In this document: positions 1 through 11,448 of the stretch, one piece after another
Position numbering within the stretch: position 1 is the stretch's first letter
How the letters are laid out: the number at the start of each line of letters is the position of its first letter
Assembly (NCBI RefSeq): GCF_000269805.1
Contig: NZ_JH711482.1
Coordinates: 348,304 to 412,303 of the forward strand
DNA: 64,000 bases
Origin: Actinomyces massiliensis 4401292
GTDB lineage: Bacteria; Actinomycetota; Actinomycetes; Actinomycetales; Actinomycetaceae
Direction: 5' to 3'
Position numbers and translations under genes: made by a program
The notes under the pieces: generated by a model
The model's input: the letters and a program-made list of their open reading frames with translations, nothing else
What the model was told of the DNA's origin: nothing
Database searches by the model: none

Positions 1-1736
1 TCCCACTTGTTGTTGACCAGCACGAGGGCCCGTCCGGCATCCACCGCCTGCTGGATGACACGCACATCCTGTTCGGTGATCGGCTCGGAGGCATCCAGGA
101 GAATGACGGCCACCTCGGCCTTCTCAATGGCGCCCTGGGTACGCAGGACTGCGTAGTAATCGGCGCCGCGGGCCTGTTTCACACGACGGCGAATGCCGGC
201 GGTGTCTACGAAGACCCATCTGCGCCCGTCGAGTTCGAGGACCTCATCGACCGGGTCGCGGGTCGTACCGGCGACCTCGTTGACCACCACCCGAGCAGCC
301 CTGGCGATGGAGTTCAGCAGAGAAGACTTCCCGACGTTCGGTCGGCCCACCAGGGCGATGCGGTGCAGGTCGTCATCGCGAACCGGCCCGGCGACGGCGG
401 ACACCTCGGGAAGAATCGCCATGGCGGCGTCCAGGACATCGCCGCTGCCGCGCCCGTGCAGCGCGGAAACCGGGTAGGGCTCGCCGAGCCCCAAGTTCCA
501 CAGGGCGGCCGCATCACCCTCCTGAGCCGGCGAGTCCACCTTGTTGGCGGCCAGCACGACGGGCTTGCCCGACTTGCGCAGCATCTGCACGATGCGCGCA
601 TCGGTCTCGGTGATGCCGACCTGAGCATCGACGACGAGCATGACGGCGTCGGACATGTTGACAGCGATCTCGGCCTGGGTGGCGACGGCGGCATCCAGAC
701 CGGCGACGTCCACCTCCCAACCGCCGGTGTCCACGATGGTGAAGCGCCGGCCGGCCCATTCCGCCGGATAGGAGACGCGGTCGCGAGTCACGCCCGGCGT
801 GTCCTGAACCACGGCTGCGCGACGCCCCAGGACCCGGTTGACGAGGGTGGACTTGCCGACATTCGGTCGGCCTATGACCGCGAGAACAGGCAGGCCTGCT
901 TCCAGGCCGGAGTCTGTCGCCGGGATGTCCTGGCCGTCCAGTAGAGCGAGATCCTCCTCCTCGAGCTCGTAGTCGGCCAACCCCTCACGCAGGGCCTCGG
1001 CCCGCAAGAGGTCTTGGCGATCGCGCTCAGCGGCCTGATCGAGCTCGCTCTCGATAAGAGCGATGACATGCTCGACCGTCTCGGGAAGATCCATGTCGGA
1101 GGTGTCCACGAGGGTCACGCCCTCCGGAGCCGTGAGGAACTGGGAGACTGCGGAGTCATCCTGATCCCGACGAACCACCTGATCGCGCAGGGCAGCGGCG
1201 TCGATGTGCTTGCCGGCGGCCTCCAAATCGGCGGCGCGACGGGCGAGGCGAGCCTCCTCGCTGGCGGTGATGAGCAGGCGCACGTCTGCGTCGGGTGCGA
1301 TGACGGTGGTGATGTCCCGGCCCTCGGCCACGACTCCGGCACCCGCGGAGAAGGCGCGATGCAGCCCGGCAGCCTCACTATGGATGATCTCGCGCTGGAG
1401 GCGGGCCAGCTCGGCGCGGACATCGAGGTTGGTGGCCACCTTGGAGACGATGGCGGCGATATGAGGATCGCGGATGGCGCTGGCGATGTCTTCACTGCCG
1501 CAGACAACACCCGGCGCCTCGGGATTGACCCCCATCGTCAAAGGCATGGTCTCGACCGCGCGCGTCACGGCCTCCGAGTCTTCAAGATCGACGCCCTCGT
1601 GCTCGCACCACCAGGCCGCTGCCCGGTACATGGCGCCGGTGTCGAGATAGGCCAAACCGAGTCTGGAGGCGACTTGCTTGGAAACGGTCGACTTGCCTGA
1701 TCCGCTCGGCCCGTCGATCGCGACAACGATTCCCAT
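1..1736 (-). CDS. cmk-der: Cytidylate kinase-GTPase Der fusion protein (partial, runs off the left edge)
   Basis: One open frame starts at ATG 1736 (GGAGG lies 7 bases upstream) and continues without a stop past base 1. Residues 1 to about 230 are cytidylate kinase, which phosphorylates CMP and dCMP: the P-loop GPSGSGKST is at residues 8-16 and DTGAMYRAA follows. After an acidic linker (about 235-280), the Der/EngA GTPase involved in 50S ribosome assembly begins. The G1 motif GRPNVGKS of the first G domain is near residue 290 and the second GRPNVGKS is encoded near 327-352. The C-terminal KH domain lies outside the window. Frame continuity was checked at codons 1094 and 857, both in register with 1736. 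The two genes are adjacent in many actinobacteria; here they are a single polypeptide. A 164-base gap separates it from tyrA upstream. Confidence 0.93.
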   Translation of the reverse strand, partial: MGIVVAIDGPSGSGKSTVSKQVASRLGLAYLDTGAMYRAAAWWCEHEGVDLEDSEAVTRAVETMPLTMGVNPEAPGVVCGSEDIASAIRDPHIAAIVSKVATNLDVRAELARLQREIIHSEAAGLHRAFSAGAGVVAEGRDITTVIAPDADVRLLITASEEARLARRAADLEAAGKHIDAAALRDQVVRRDQDDSAVSQFLTAPEGVTLVDTSDMDLPETVEHVIALIESELDQAAERDRQDLLRAEALREGLADYELEEEDLALLDGQDIPATDSGLEAGLPVLAVIGRPNVGKSTLVNRVLGRRAAVVQDTPGVTRDRVSYPAEWAGRRFTIVDTGGWEVDVAGLDAAVATQAEIAVNMSDAVMLVVDAQVGITETDARIVQMLRKSGKPVVLAANKVDSPAQEGDAAALWNLGLGEPYPVSALHGRGSGDVLDAAMAILPEVSAVAGPVRDDDLHRIALVGRPNVGKSSLLNSIARAARVVVNEVAGTTRDPVDEVLELDGRRWVFVDTAGIRRRVKQARGADYYAVLRTQGAIEKAEVAVILLDASEPITEQDVRVIQQAVDAGRALVLVNNKW

Positions 1737-1900
1737 GTGCTTTCCTCCAGACCTCGGTGAACCCGTCCAAGGGTCCCATACGCAACACGTGTCCTTGACA
1801 CACTGCGTTCATGAGATCGCGCACGACTGACAGGCCGCTCACAATAAAGATCCTTCAAGAATGGGATCGAAAAGAGACGCTGGAAAACCGGAGCGGAGTC

Positions 1901-3070
1901 CTAGCCGATAACTACCCGCCAGCCTTGTGCACCCAGCGCCTCCTGAAGCCCCTGGGCCGCTGCGGGAAGTACGGAGAGCATGGCGAGTCCTGCACGCTGA
2001 CCGGGGGAATGCTCCAAGGAGAAGTCCTCGATATTCACGCCGGCGGCGCCCACGTCGGAGAAGAGCCTTCCGAGCTCGCCGGCGGAGTCCGGCACGAGGA
2101 CCTGGACCTCGGCGTAGCGGCGCGGCGCGCCACCGTGCTTGCCGGGAATGCGGGCCCGCCCGGTATTACCGCGACTCATGACGTCGGTGATGGCGCCCAC
2201 CGCTCCCGGAATGATGGCATCTGCGCCCTCGGGGAACGAGCGCTCAGAAGGGGTACTCGGGAGCAATGCGGGAGCGATACCCTCGATGAGGAGGTCGAGA
2301 TCGGTGCGTACAGCCCGCAGCAGCTCTGCCACCGGCTCGGCATTGCCGACGATGATCGCCGACCACAAACGCGGGTCGGAGGCGGCGATACGGGTGGTGT
2401 CGCGCAGTCCTTGACCGGCGAGAGCCAGGGCGGACTCGGGCAGCTCCTCTAAACGAGCAGCCAGCAGGGAGCTGAGGAGCTGGGGAACATGCGAAACGGC
2501 CGCTACTGCGGCATCGTGCTCGGCGGCGGTCATGAGCACCGGAGTGGCACCCACGTCAACGGCGAGATTTCGGATCCGAAGCACCGAGTCCGGGTCTGCC
2601 CACTCCCCCACGATCACCCAGGGGCGGCCCACGAACAGGTCGGAGTCTGCAGCGACCGCCCCGGAGCGTTCGCGCCCGGCCATGGGGTGGGAGCCGACAT
2701 AACGACGGGCGCTGTCGCCCCCATGAGCCCGCACCTCCGCGGCGACGCTGTCCTTGACGGATGCGACATCGGTGACGACAGCGCCGGGATGAGCATCCAG
2801 TTCGCGTAGAACAACGCCGGCGGTGACATCGGGGGGTGTCGCCACCACCACGATGCGCGGTTCGGCGTCGCCACTGGTGCGCACTCGCCCGGCTCCCATA
2901 TCGCGGGCCAGGGCCAGCGACGTGGGCGAGGTGTCCGCCAGTTGCACCTCGATGCGGGCGGCGCTCAGAGCCAGGGCGAGCGAGGTACCCAGTAGACCGG
3001 TGCCCACGATGAGCACCGGCCCTCGAGTCGAAAGGGCGGGTGCGACCGGCATGTTCACCGGCATATTCAT
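1901..3070 (-). CDS. tyrA: Prephenate dehydrogenase with C-terminal ACT domain
   Basis: This 389-residue protein oxidatively decarboxylates prephenate to 4-hydroxyphenylpyruvate in tyrosine synthesis. A Rossmann NAD(P)-binding motif, GTGLLGTSLALAL, is at about residues 23-35. The family motif GSHPMAG is near residue 126 and contains the conserved His of the prephenate site. The last 75 or so residues (RYAEVQVLVPDSAGELGRLF onward) form an ACT domain, usually the site of tyrosine feedback inhibition. The start codon overlaps the stop of the upstream pseudouridine synthase gene (ATGA overlap), so translation is probably coupled. The first residues repeat MNMPVNMPV, so initiation could be at either Met. 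Gene order scpA-scpB-rluB-tyrA-cmk-der is conserved in related actinobacteria. Confidence 0.93.
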   Translation of the reverse strand: MNMPVNMPVAPALSTRGPVLIVGTGLLGTSLALALSAARIEVQLADTSPTSLALARDMGAGRVRTSGDAEPRIVVVATPPDVTAGVVLRELDAHPGAVVTDVASVKDSVAAEVRAHGGDSARRYVGSHPMAGRERSGAVAADSDLFVGRPWVIVGEWADPDSVLRIRNLAVDVGATPVLMTAAEHDAAVAAVSHVPQLLSSLLAARLEELPESALALAGQGLRDTTRIAASDPRLWSAIIVGNAEPVAELLRAVRTDLDLLIEGIAPALLPSTPSERSFPEGADAIIPGAVGAITDVMSRGNTGRARIPGKHGGAPRRYAEVQVLVPDSAGELGRLFSDVGAAGVNIEDFSLEHSPGQRAGLAMLSVLPAAAQGLQEALGAQGWRVVIG

Positions 3071-4023
3071 AGGCCGACCTCGTTCTGCAGAGCCGCGACC
3101 TCGTCACCGGTGAGCCGCCGCATCTGGCCGGGGCGCAGGGAGCCGAGTGTCAATGGCCCGAGCCTGGTGCGGGCCAACCTCGACACCGGGTGCCCGACTG
3201 CCGCCAGCATGCGGCGCACAATGCGATTCCTACCGGAGTGCAGCGTGATCTCAACGATTGATCCCGCTGGTCCGGAGTCCTTGATGATGACCCGATCTGC
3301 TCGGGCATTCCCATCATCCAGCTCGATACCGCGCTTGAGCTTGCGCGGGACCCAGTGCTCCGCCTGTCCTTCGACGATGGCGACGTAGGTCTTGGCGATC
3401 TCGTAGCGAGGGTGAATGAGGCGATGCGCGAGCTCGCCGTCATTGGACAGCAGCAGCAGTCCCTCAGTCTGGGTGTCCAGGCGCCCCACGTGCACGAGCC
3501 TGACGGATTCGGGATGCTCGAGCTCGTCGGCGTGCTCGGCCACCCACCGGGCTCCCAGTTCGGCAACAGTGGGACGGCTCTCTGGATCCTCCATGGTGGT
3601 CACCACACCGGCCGGTTTGTGCAACATGACAGTGACGACATCGGGATCAGTCAACACGCGGGCATTGTCGACCCGGATCTCCTGCGTCGCAGGATCGACC
3701 CGTACTCCGGCCTCGGTGACGATCACGCCGTCCACACTGACCCGTCCCGAGGAGATGAGCACTTCGCATGCGCGCCGGGAGGCGACTCCGGCATGGGCCA
3801 GGACCTTCTGGAGGCGCTCACCGCCGACCACGTGCGGATCATCGCTTCCGCCGCGAGCGGCGCGGCGCCGAGCGGCGAGACGTTCAGCCTCCTCTTGCTC
3901 GCTCAGGGCCTCAGCGTCGAAAGCGGTCAACTCGGCGGGGGCGGCGGCATCCTCGTCCAGCTCTTCGAGGTCATCCTCGTCGTAGAACTCCTGGCCGGTC
4001 AGGTCGACTACGTCGCCGCTCAT
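3067..4023 (-). CDS. rluB: RluB/RsuA-family rRNA pseudouridine synthase
   Basis: The protein (318 residues) isomerises a uridine in 23S rRNA to pseudouridine. An S4 RNA-binding domain covers about residues 70-120 (RLQKVLAHAGVASRRACEVL). The catalytic motif GRLDTQTEGLLLLSNDG follows, with the nucleophilic Asp in GRLD. A very acidic N-terminal extension of about 65 residues precedes the S4 domain, common in actinobacterial members. The ATG overlaps the scpB stop by four bases (ATGA). The family assignment is firm; RluB rather than RsuA or RluE is inferred from gene context next to scpB. Confidence 0.9.
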   Translation of the reverse strand: MSGDVVDLTGQEFYDEDDLEELDEDAAAPAELTAFDAEALSEQEEAERLAARRRAARGGSDDPHVVGGERLQKVLAHAGVASRRACEVLISSGRVSVDGVIVTEAGVRVDPATQEIRVDNARVLTDPDVVTVMLHKPAGVVTTMEDPESRPTVAELGARWVAEHADELEHPESVRLVHVGRLDTQTEGLLLLSNDGELAHRLIHPRYEIAKTYVAIVEGQAEHWVPRKLKRGIELDDGNARADRVIIKDSGPAGSIVEITLHSGRNRIVRRMLAAVGHPVSRLARTRLGPLTLGSLRPGQMRRLTGDEVAALQNEVGL

Positions 4024-4643
4024 TGATGGTTCCTCTCGCTCATCTCGTTCTCAATGTCGTCCAGGACCGCGGTGTCGGGCAGGTACGGGGCCAGAGGCGG
4101 CAGGTCCTCCAAAGAGTTCAGACCCAGGTACTCCAGGAACTCCGCGGTCGTGCGATACAGGATCGCGCCATTGGGCTCGGTGCCGGTCTCCTCGATGAGC
4201 CCGCGTGCGTGCAGGGTGCGCACGACGCCGTCTACGTTGACGCCCCGGATCGCTGCGACGCGCCCACGAGTCACGGGCTGGCGATAAGCGATGACGGCAA
4301 GGGTTTCCAGAGCCGCCTGTGATAAACGGGCCGTGGCGCCGCCAATGACGAAGCGCTCGACGATGTCTGAGAATTCCGGTGCTGAGGCGAGTCGCCATCC
4401 TCCGGCGACACGGCGCAGTATGAAGCCGCGAGGACGACCCTGTCCCTCATGCCCGGCGTACTCCGCGGCCAAGGATTCCAGGAGCTTTTCAGTGGCATTC
4501 TCATCCAGCCCGAGTGATTCCGACAGGGACGCCGCAGTAATGGGTTCGTCGGCGACGACGAGAACCGCCTCGGCGGCGGACCGCAGTCGGTCGCTGGGCA
4601 CCGCATTCAGCTCTCCCTGCCGGGCGGCCGGGATCTGGCTCAT
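4020..4643 (-). CDS. scpB: Segregation and condensation protein ScpB
   Basis: ScpB is the winged-helix kite subunit that dimerises and joins ScpA and SMC in the bacterial condensin complex. The chosen start is ATG 4643, preceded by the strong site GAGGAGGAG; this gives 207 residues. A longer frame opens at 4706 but would overlap scpA deeply and lacks a good ribosome site. The family segment GATARLSQAALETLAVIAYRQP, followed by TRGRVAAIRGVNVDGV, is present (shown here in two short pieces: LSQAALETLAVIAYRQP and VAAIRGVNVD). The ATG overlaps the scpA stop (ATGA). Confidence 0.94.
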   Translation of the reverse strand: MSQIPAARQGELNAVPSDRLRSAAEAVLVVADEPITAASLSESLGLDENATEKLLESLAAEYAGHEGQGRPRGFILRRVAGGWRLASAPEFSDIVERFVIGGATARLSQAALETLAVIAYRQPVTRGRVAAIRGVNVDGVVRTLHARGLIEETGTEPNGAILYRTTAEFLEYLGLNSLEDLPPLAPYLPDTAVLDDIENEMSERNHQ

Positions 4644-5506
4644 CCGAACTCCTCCTCGATATCCGGGCTCATGATGCCCGCCAGGTCGTCGTAACCGCTG
4701 CACCACGCCACCGTGATCTCCCCCATCGGCTCGTTCTGATCGAGGTTCACACTGCCCTGACGGTGCAGGATGAGCAGGGCCAGGAAGCGGGCGACGACGA
4801 CGGCCGCACGCTCAGCATCGGCGATGAGGCGACTGAAGGTCGCTGTGCCGTGTCTCCGCAAGCGCAATGCGATCAGATTCAGCTGCTCGCCCACAGGCAC
4901 CCGCTCATGAAGGTGAACAGTTTGGACACCGGGATCTGCCGGTCGGGTGAACGCCCGTACTGCCAACTGAGCGAGATCGGTGGCGTCGATGGTCGCCACG
5001 AGCTGGGGCAGCAGCGAGCTGAACTCAGCGGGCAGACCAACAACACGGGGGTGGCTGCGCGAGGCCGTGGAGGCCATATCGGATAGCCATTGCGCAGCCT
5101 GCTTGTAAGCCCGGTACTGCAGGAGCCTGGCGAACAGGAGATCTCGGGCCTCAAGGAGCTCAAGATCCTCGTCCTCGTCATCCGGATCGTGCGGCAGAAG
5201 CCGTTGGGCCTTGAGCGCCAGGAGAGTAGAGGCCACGACGAGGAATTCGCTGGCTCGGCCCAGATCCCAGTCGGCGCGCATATGAGCGATGAACTCGTCT
5301 GTGACCTCGGCCAAGGCCAACTCGGTCACATCCAGCCGTCTGCGCGCGATGAGCGCGAGAAGCAGGTCGAAGGGACCCTCGAACTGGGGCAGACTCACGG
5401 AGAATCCGGGAACCCGAGCTGTTGCGCCCGCCTCCGTGCCAGCAGCTCCGCTGCTGGTCATTCCGAGAGGAGTCGTGGTCTCGGCGGAATCCGCCTCAGG
5501 CGACAT
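4640..5506 (-). CDS. scpA: Segregation and condensation protein ScpA
   Basis: ScpA is the kleisin subunit bridging the SMC heads in condensin. The hallmark N-terminal motif FEGPFDLLLALI is present, followed by LDVTELALAEVTDEFI. The C-terminus carries the winged-helix part (FSRLIADAERAAVVVARFLALLIL). The start was set at ATG 5506 (288 residues), which overlaps the end of parA by 11 bases. ATG 5461 is an alternative that removes 15 residues; neither has a strong ribosome site. The open frame extends upstream to 5794 inside parA, but that part is not protein-like. It sits in the parA-scpA-scpB-rluB-tyrA operon. Confidence 0.93.
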   Translation of the reverse strand: MSPEADSAETTTPLGMTSSGAAGTEAGATARVPGFSVSLPQFEGPFDLLLALIARRRLDVTELALAEVTDEFIAHMRADWDLGRASEFLVVASTLLALKAQRLLPHDPDDEDEDLELLEARDLLFARLLQYRAYKQAAQWLSDMASTASRSHPRVVGLPAEFSSLLPQLVATIDATDLAQLAVRAFTRPADPGVQTVHLHERVPVGEQLNLIALRLRRHGTATFSRLIADAERAAVVVARFLALLILHRQGSVNLDQNEPMGEITVAWCSGYDDLAGIMSPDIEEEFG

Positions 5507-6371
5507 TGCCGCGGGCGATGACCTCCCGGGCGAGCCGGCGATAGGCCTCGGCACCGGGATGGGACGGGGCATAGCTCGTGATCGGCTCACTGGCCACAGT
5601 GGCGTCGGGGAACTTGATGGTCCGCCGAATCTGCGTGTCGTAGAGCTGATCCCCGAAGGCATCCTCAAGGCGATCGAGGACCTCTCGGGCGTGCAGAGTC
5701 CGGTGATCGACCATGGTGGCCAGGATTCCATCGATCTGCAGCCGGGGATTGAGACGATCACGGACCCGGTCCACGGTCTCCACCAGGAGAGCAACGCCGC
5801 GCAAGGCGAAGAACTCGGTCTCCAGCGGGATGATGACGCCGTGGGAGGCGGTCAGAGCGTTGATGGTCAGCAAGCCCAAGGAGGGCTGGCAATCAACCAG
5901 GATGGCGTCGTAGTCGTCCAGGACCGGGCGGATCACCCGAGTCAGGGCCTGCTCGCGAGCGACCTCGTTGACGAGCTGAACCTCGGCGGCGGACAGGTCG
6001 ATGTTGGCCGGGACGATATCGAGCCCCTCGGCAGTGGTCGGGTAGATGACGGACCGCACGTCAGGACTGGCGGAGACCAGCAAGTTGTAGATGGTCGAAT
6101 CCAGCTCATGGGCGTTGACGCCCAAGCCCGCGCTGGCAGCGCCCTGCGGATCGAAGTCGACGATGAGGACCCGGCGCCCGCACTCGGCCAGAGCCGCCCC
6201 GAGATTGATGGTGGTGGTCGTCTTGCCGACCCCGCCCTTCTGATTGCACATGGAGATGACGCGTGCGGGGCCATGTGACTCCAGTGGCGCGGGTACAGGG
6301 AAGACCTTCTCCTCGGGCTCATCCGTGGAGGAGTGCTGGTCGATCATGCCGGACTGGTTGGACTCACTCAC
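5496..6371 (-). CDS. parA: ParA/Soj-family ATPase
   Basis: This 291-residue protein has a deviant Walker A motif, NQKGGVGKTTTTINLGAAL, typical of ParA ATPases with the signature Lys. The Walker A' motif is VDFDPQG and the Walker B is ILVDCQPSLG. An N-terminal tail of about 35 residues precedes the ATPase core. There is no parB next to it. In actinobacteria a ParA paralogue regularly sits before scpAB and is distinct from the Soj protein at the origin; it probably works with the SMC complex or in cell-pole organisation, but the precise job is not shown by sequence. Confidence 0.9.
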   Translation of the reverse strand: MSESNQSGMIDQHSSTDEPEEKVFPVPAPLESHGPARVISMCNQKGGVGKTTTTINLGAALAECGRRVLIVDFDPQGAASAGLGVNAHELDSTIYNLLVSASPDVRSVIYPTTAEGLDIVPANIDLSAAEVQLVNEVAREQALTRVIRPVLDDYDAILVDCQPSLGLLTINALTASHGVIIPLETEFFALRGVALLVETVDRVRDRLNPRLQIDGILATMVDHRTLHAREVLDRLEDAFGDQLYDTQIRRTIKFPDATVASEPITSYAPSHPGAEAYRRLAREVIARGNVA

Positions 6372-6474
6372 ATTGGCAGCCTAGCCGATAACCGCTCGTA
6401 GTCCGCGGCGGGCGTGTCTATAGCCAGGCCGTGTCTGCATTTCGGGACTCCGGAGAACTGTCTGCTCATCAACC

Positions 6475-7521
6475 TCAGCCATGGGCGCGCGGATGGCTGG
6501 TGGCGTAGACCTCCCGGAGGTGGTCGACGGTGACCTTCGTGTAGATCTGAGTGGTTGTCACCGAGGCGTGGCCGAGCATCTCCTGGACCACGCGGACATC
6601 GGCGCCTCCAGCGAGCAGATGAGTGGCGAAGGAGTGACGCAGAGTGTGGGGCGAGATGTGCCGCCCTTCCATCTTTCCTGTCTCTTCAGCTCCTCCACCG
6701 GTCAGACCGGCGCGCTCGGCGGCATGCTGAAGAACGCCCCAGGCGGATTGACGAGACAGCGGACGCCCCAGAGTGTTGAGAAAAACCTGCGGCACTCCCC
6801 TGCCTCGAGCGGCCAGCTCAGGTCTGCTCCGAACCAGATACGCCTCCAGGGCGTCCCAGGCGTACTGGCCCATGGGAACGACTCGCTCCTTGCGCCCTTT
6901 GCCGAGCAGGCGCAGACACCCCGTGCTCGAGTCGAGATCATCCACCACCAGGCCGACAGCTTCCGAGATCCGCGCACCCGTGGCGTACAGGACCTCCAGG
7001 AGCGCTCGATCCCGCATGCTGACCGGATCGTCCCCGGCCGAGGCGGCTTCGAGCAGACGGCTGACCTCGTCGATGCTCAGAGCCTTGGGCAATCGCCGCC
7101 CCACTTGCGGAGGGCGCACCTGTGTCGCCGGGTCGGTTTCGGTCACGCCCTCATCCAGAAGGAAGCGGTGCAGACCGCGTACGGCAGTGACGGTGCGTGC
7201 CGCGGAGGAAGCGGCCAGGGGCCGTCCGCCATCTGATCCGGTCCGCAGCGCCTCGAGAAAAGCCATGACGTCCGCCTCTTGCACATCGGCGAGTACGGTG
7301 GCGCTGCGCCCGCGCAGGAAGTCGGCATAGCGACTCAGATCCCGCTCATAGGCGGCCAGGGTATTCGGGCTCAGACCGCGCTCGATGCGCAGGTGCGCCA
7401 GATACCCGCGCAGGGAACGCTGGAGGGCGTCCTCACGCGGGCCTGCTTCAGTTCCGGTGCTCGCAGCGGAGGTCGTGGTCGTGTTCCGAAGGCGGTTATG
7501 CGAACCGTGTGACGAGCCCAA
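6475..7521 (-). CDS. xerD: Tyrosine recombinase XerD
   Basis: XerD resolves chromosome dimers with XerC at dif during division. The N-terminal SAM-like core-binding domain begins at [19 protein letters not shown]. The catalytic residues of tyrosine recombinases are visible: Arg in [13 protein letters not shown], His and Arg in [12 protein letters not shown], His in [12 protein letters not shown], and the nucleophilic Tyr in the same segment. The start is uncertain. No ATG or GTG is available, so TTG 7521 (348 residues, 26-base overlap with secG) was preferred over TTG 7590, which would overlap secG by 95 bases. Proximity to parA and scpAB fits a chromosome-maintenance block. Confidence 0.92.
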   Translation of the reverse strand: MGSSHGSHNRLRNTTTTSAASTGTEAGPREDALQRSLRGYLAHLRIERGLSPNTLAAYERDLSRYADFLRGRSATVLADVQEADVMAFLEALRTGSDGGRPLAASSAARTVTAVRGLHRFLLDEGVTETDPATQVRPPQVGRRLPKALSIDEVSRLLEAASAGDDPVSMRDRALLEVLYATGARISEAVGLVVDDLDSSTGCLRLLGKGRKERVVPMGQYAWDALEAYLVRSRPELAARGRGVPQVFLNTLGRPLSRQSAWGVLQHAAERAGLTGGGAEETGKMEGRHISPHTLRHSFATHLLAGGADVRVVQEMLGHASVTTTQIYTKVTVDHLREVYATSHPRAHG

Positions 7522-7738
7522 GGCCCACGATCGTGACAGTCCACAGCAGAGCGACGCCGACCGTGATGCGGTTGAGGTTGCGCTCGGCAACGCCAGAGGA
7601 GCCGGCGGACGAGGAGATCCCTCCGCCGAACATGTCGGATAAACCGCCTCCCTTGCCCTTGTGCAGCAGGATCGACATGATCAGGAAGAAGCTCGATAGT
7701 ACGAGGAGTACCTGGAGAACTATTCTCAGCACAGTCAC
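7496..7738 (-). CDS. secG: Preprotein translocase subunit SecG
   Basis: SecG is a small integral membrane subunit of the SecYEG channel. The 80-residue product has two hydrophobic helices (about 5-22 and 58-78). The conserved cytosolic loop segment [17 protein letters not shown] lies between them. The length matches actinobacterial SecG proteins. It follows tpiA in the classic gap-pgk-tpiA-secG order, but a strong hairpin separates it from tpiA, so it may have its own promoter. Confidence 0.95.
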   Translation of the reverse strand: MTVLRIVLQVLLVLSSFFLIMSILLHKGKGGGLSDMFGGGISSSAGSSGVAERNLNRITVGVALLWTVTIVGLGLVTRFA

Positions 7739-7860
7739 GCTGTGGTTTTCCCTTCGTTATCGCGCCTCCGTGAGCCGGCGGGCGCTCTTGCGGGGCAGTG
7801 TCTGTCGTGTCTGCCCGATCCGTGCCGGACTCTACCCGATCCATACCGGATCCATAATGT

Positions 7861-7899
7861 CGGGCTCGTCCGCCTCGAGTTGCGAGGCGGACGAGCCCG
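7861..7899 (-). terminator. Hairpin terminator downstream of tpiA
   Basis: Perfect 17-bp inverted repeat (arms 7861-7877 and 7883-7899) with a 5-base loop, located 54 bases after the tpiA stop and before secG. It lacks a strong T-run, as is usual in high-GC actinobacteria. Confidence 0.75.
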
Positions 7900-7952
7900 G
7901 GCAGCCGCCCATTGGCCTGTTCTATCGGACGACCTTCAGCGTCGTGGGCTTC

Positions 7953-8732
7953 TCAGGCGTAGAAGTTCGACATGGCGGCGAAGGAGTCCGCCTTGAGCGA
8001 AGCGCCTCCCACGAGAGCGCCGTCAACATCCGGCTGAGCCATGAGCTCCTTGATGTTGCCGGGCTTGGCGCTTCCGCCGTAAAGGATGCGCGTGGCGTCG
8101 GCGGTCGCATCGCCGTAGTCGGTGCGCAGGGCCTCGCGAATGGCGTTGCAGACCTCCTGCGCGTCATCTGCGGTGGCGGTCTCGCCGGTGCCGATGGCCC
8201 AGATCGGCTCGTAGGCGATGACGATCTGGGCGACGTCTTCAGGGCTCCAGCCCTTCAGAGCGGCGCGGATCTGGTCGAGAACGAACGTCACGTGGGTGCC
8301 GGCCTTGCGGATCTCCAGGGCCTCCCCGCAGCACAGGATCGGAGTCATGCCTGCGTCCAGTACCTTGCGCGCCTTGGCGCCCACGAGCTCATCCGACTCG
8401 CCGTGGTACTCACGGCGCTCGGAGTGACCCATCACCGCGTATGTACAGCCGAGCTTGGTGAGCATCGCCGTGGAGACCTCACCGGTGTAGGCGCCATTGT
8501 CGTGCACCGAGACGTCCTGGGCGCCGTACTTGATCTCGAGCCCATCGGCATCGACGATCGTCTGAACCGTGCGGAGATCGGTGAAGGGCGGGATGACCAG
8601 AACCTCGCACTTGTTGTAGTCGTGGTCGTCGTCCTTCAGAGCCATGGACAGGCCCTGGATCAGGTGGTTGGCCTCGAGGTGGTCGAGGTTCATCTTCCAG
8701 TTGCCCGCCATCAGCGGGATGCGATTCGTCAT
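7953..8732 (-). CDS. tpiA: Triosephosphate isomerase
   Basis: TpiA interconverts dihydroxyacetone phosphate and glyceraldehyde 3-phosphate in glycolysis and gluconeogenesis. The 259-residue barrel shows the N-terminal catalytic Lys in [10 protein letters not shown], the catalytic His in [13 protein letters not shown], and the catalytic Glu in [12 protein letters not shown]. The phosphate-binding loop GGSAKPGN is near the C-terminus. Only five bases separate it from pgk, so the two are cotranscribed, and a 17-bp hairpin terminates the unit. Confidence 0.97.
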   Translation of the reverse strand: MTNRIPLMAGNWKMNLDHLEANHLIQGLSMALKDDDHDYNKCEVLVIPPFTDLRTVQTIVDADGLEIKYGAQDVSVHDNGAYTGEVSTAMLTKLGCTYAVMGHSERREYHGESDELVGAKARKVLDAGMTPILCCGEALEIRKAGTHVTFVLDQIRAALKGWSPEDVAQIVIAYEPIWAIGTGETATADDAQEVCNAIREALRTDYGDATADATRILYGGSAKPGNIKELMAQPDVDGALVGGASLKADSFAAMSNFYA

Positions 8733-8737
8733 AATGA

Positions 8738-9931
8738 TCAGCCTTCCAGAACAGCGATGCCGGGCAGGGTCTTGCCCTCGAGGAGCTCGAGGGAGGCGCC
8801 GCCACCGGTGGAGATGTGGGAGAAGGTCGCCTCGTCGAAGCCGAGCGTGCGCACGGCCGCGGCGGAGTCGCCGCCGCCGATCACGGAGAAGGCGTCGGAC
8901 TCGGAGATCGCCTTGGCCACGGCCTTGGTGCCCTCGGCGAATGCCGGGAACTCGAAGACGCCCATGGGGCCGTTCCAGACCACCGTCTTGGAGGTGGTGA
9001 TGGCGTCGGCGAAGAGCTTGCGAGTCTCGGGGCCGATGTCCAGGCCCATCTGGTCCGCGGGCAGCGAGTCGGAGGGGAAGACGGTGGCCGGGGCGTCGGC
9101 GGCGAAGGTCGGGGCCACGACGGTGTCCACGGGCAGCAGGAGCTCGACGCCGTTGGCCTTGGCGGTCTCCAGGTAGCCCTTGACGGTCTCGATCTGGTCC
9201 TTCTCCAGCAGAGAGGTGCCCACCTCGTAGCCCTGGGCGGCCAGGAAGGTGTAGGCCATGCCGCCGCCGATCAGCAGGCGGTCGGCCTTGCCCAGGAGGT
9301 TCGAGATGACGCCGAGCTTGTCGGAGACCTTGGAGCCGCCCAGCACCACGGTGTAGGGGCGCTCGGGGTTGTTGACGGCGCGGCCCAGGGACTCGATCTC
9401 CTTGAGCACCAGGAGGCCCGCCGCCGAGGGCAGGAGCTTGGCGACGTCGTAGACGGAGGCCTGCTTGCGGTGGACGACGCCGAATCCGTCGGAGACGAAG
9501 ACGTCGGCCAGGGCGGCGAGCTGCGCGGCGAAGGCCTCGCGCTCGGCGTCGTCCTTGGAGGTCTCGGCGGCGTTGAAGCGCACGTTCTCCAGCAGGACGA
9601 TCTCACCGTCGCCCACGGCGGCGACGGCCGCCTTGGCGGACTCGCCCACGGTGTCCTCGGCAAGAGTCACCTTGGCGCCAGTGACCTCGGCGAGGCGCTT
9701 GGCGACGGGCGCGAGGGAGTAGTCGGGGTTGACCTGGCCCTTGGGGCGGCCGAGGTGGGCGGTGATGATGACCTTGGCGCCGGCGTCAAGAAGGGTCTTG
9801 AGGGTCGGCAGAGCGGCCTGGATGCGGCCGTCGTCGGTGATGTTCTTGTCGGCGTCGAGTGGGACGTTGAAGTCGGAGCGGACCAGGACTTTCTTGCCCT
9901 TGAGGTCGCCCAGGGACTCGATGGTCTTCAT
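8738..9931 (-). CDS. pgk: Phosphoglycerate kinase
   Basis: Pgk transfers phosphate between 1,3-bisphosphoglycerate and ADP. The N-terminal substrate region [13 protein letters not shown] and the basic-patch motif TAHLGRPKG are present. [11 protein letters not shown] and the C-terminal nucleotide-site motif [11 protein letters not shown] are also visible. ATG 9931 was chosen (397 residues) because GAGAGG sits just upstream; the frame can extend four residues to 9943. It lies between gap and tpiA, and a hairpin precedes it after gap. Confidence 0.97.
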   Translation of the reverse strand: MKTIESLGDLKGKKVLVRSDFNVPLDADKNITDDGRIQAALPTLKTLLDAGAKVIITAHLGRPKGQVNPDYSLAPVAKRLAEVTGAKVTLAEDTVGESAKAAVAAVGDGEIVLLENVRFNAAETSKDDAEREAFAAQLAALADVFVSDGFGVVHRKQASVYDVAKLLPSAAGLLVLKEIESLGRAVNNPERPYTVVLGGSKVSDKLGVISNLLGKADRLLIGGGMAYTFLAAQGYEVGTSLLEKDQIETVKGYLETAKANGVELLLPVDTVVAPTFAADAPATVFPSDSLPADQMGLDIGPETRKLFADAITTSKTVVWNGPMGVFEFPAFAEGTKAVAKAISESDAFSVIGGGDSAAAVRTLGFDEATFSHISTGGGASLELLEGKTLPGIAVLEG

Positions 9932-10036
9932 GAAACCTCTCATCGGTGGTGGTGGGTGATGCAGTCGGTGGGGCCGGGCCCGCTATCGGGACCGGCTGAC
10001 AGCGGCGTACCCGCTCGGGCGCGCCCGCTGACGGAC

Positions 10037-10072
10037 GGCGCCCGCGCAACACTCTGGTATTGCGCGGGCGCC
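10037..10072 (-). terminator. Hairpin terminator downstream of gap
   Basis: Perfect 13-bp inverted repeat (10037-10049 with 10060-10072) and a 10-base loop, 42 bases past the gap stop codon. It probably lowers read-through from gap into pgk. Confidence 0.7.
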
Positions 10073-10113
10073 GACTCTTCTAGAGCGTCATGCTCTCAGT
10101 GGTGTCTCGTGGC

Positions 10114-11244
<1,131 letters not shown>

Positions 11245-11448
11245 TCACCTCATGTGAGCATCGGCCACGCCATGGGCGAACAGATAACCGGCGGGAATCA
11301 CCACATATGTGAGATGACATACGTTTGACAGTCAGAAGCGGGACCGATGTCCCAGTGGGCCGGGAGATCTGAGGGCGGCGTCATTCGCCAATGCCGGTGT
11401 CGGCCGTTCCTGTCACGGACCGTCAACCGGATCTCCCAGTCCCGAGCC

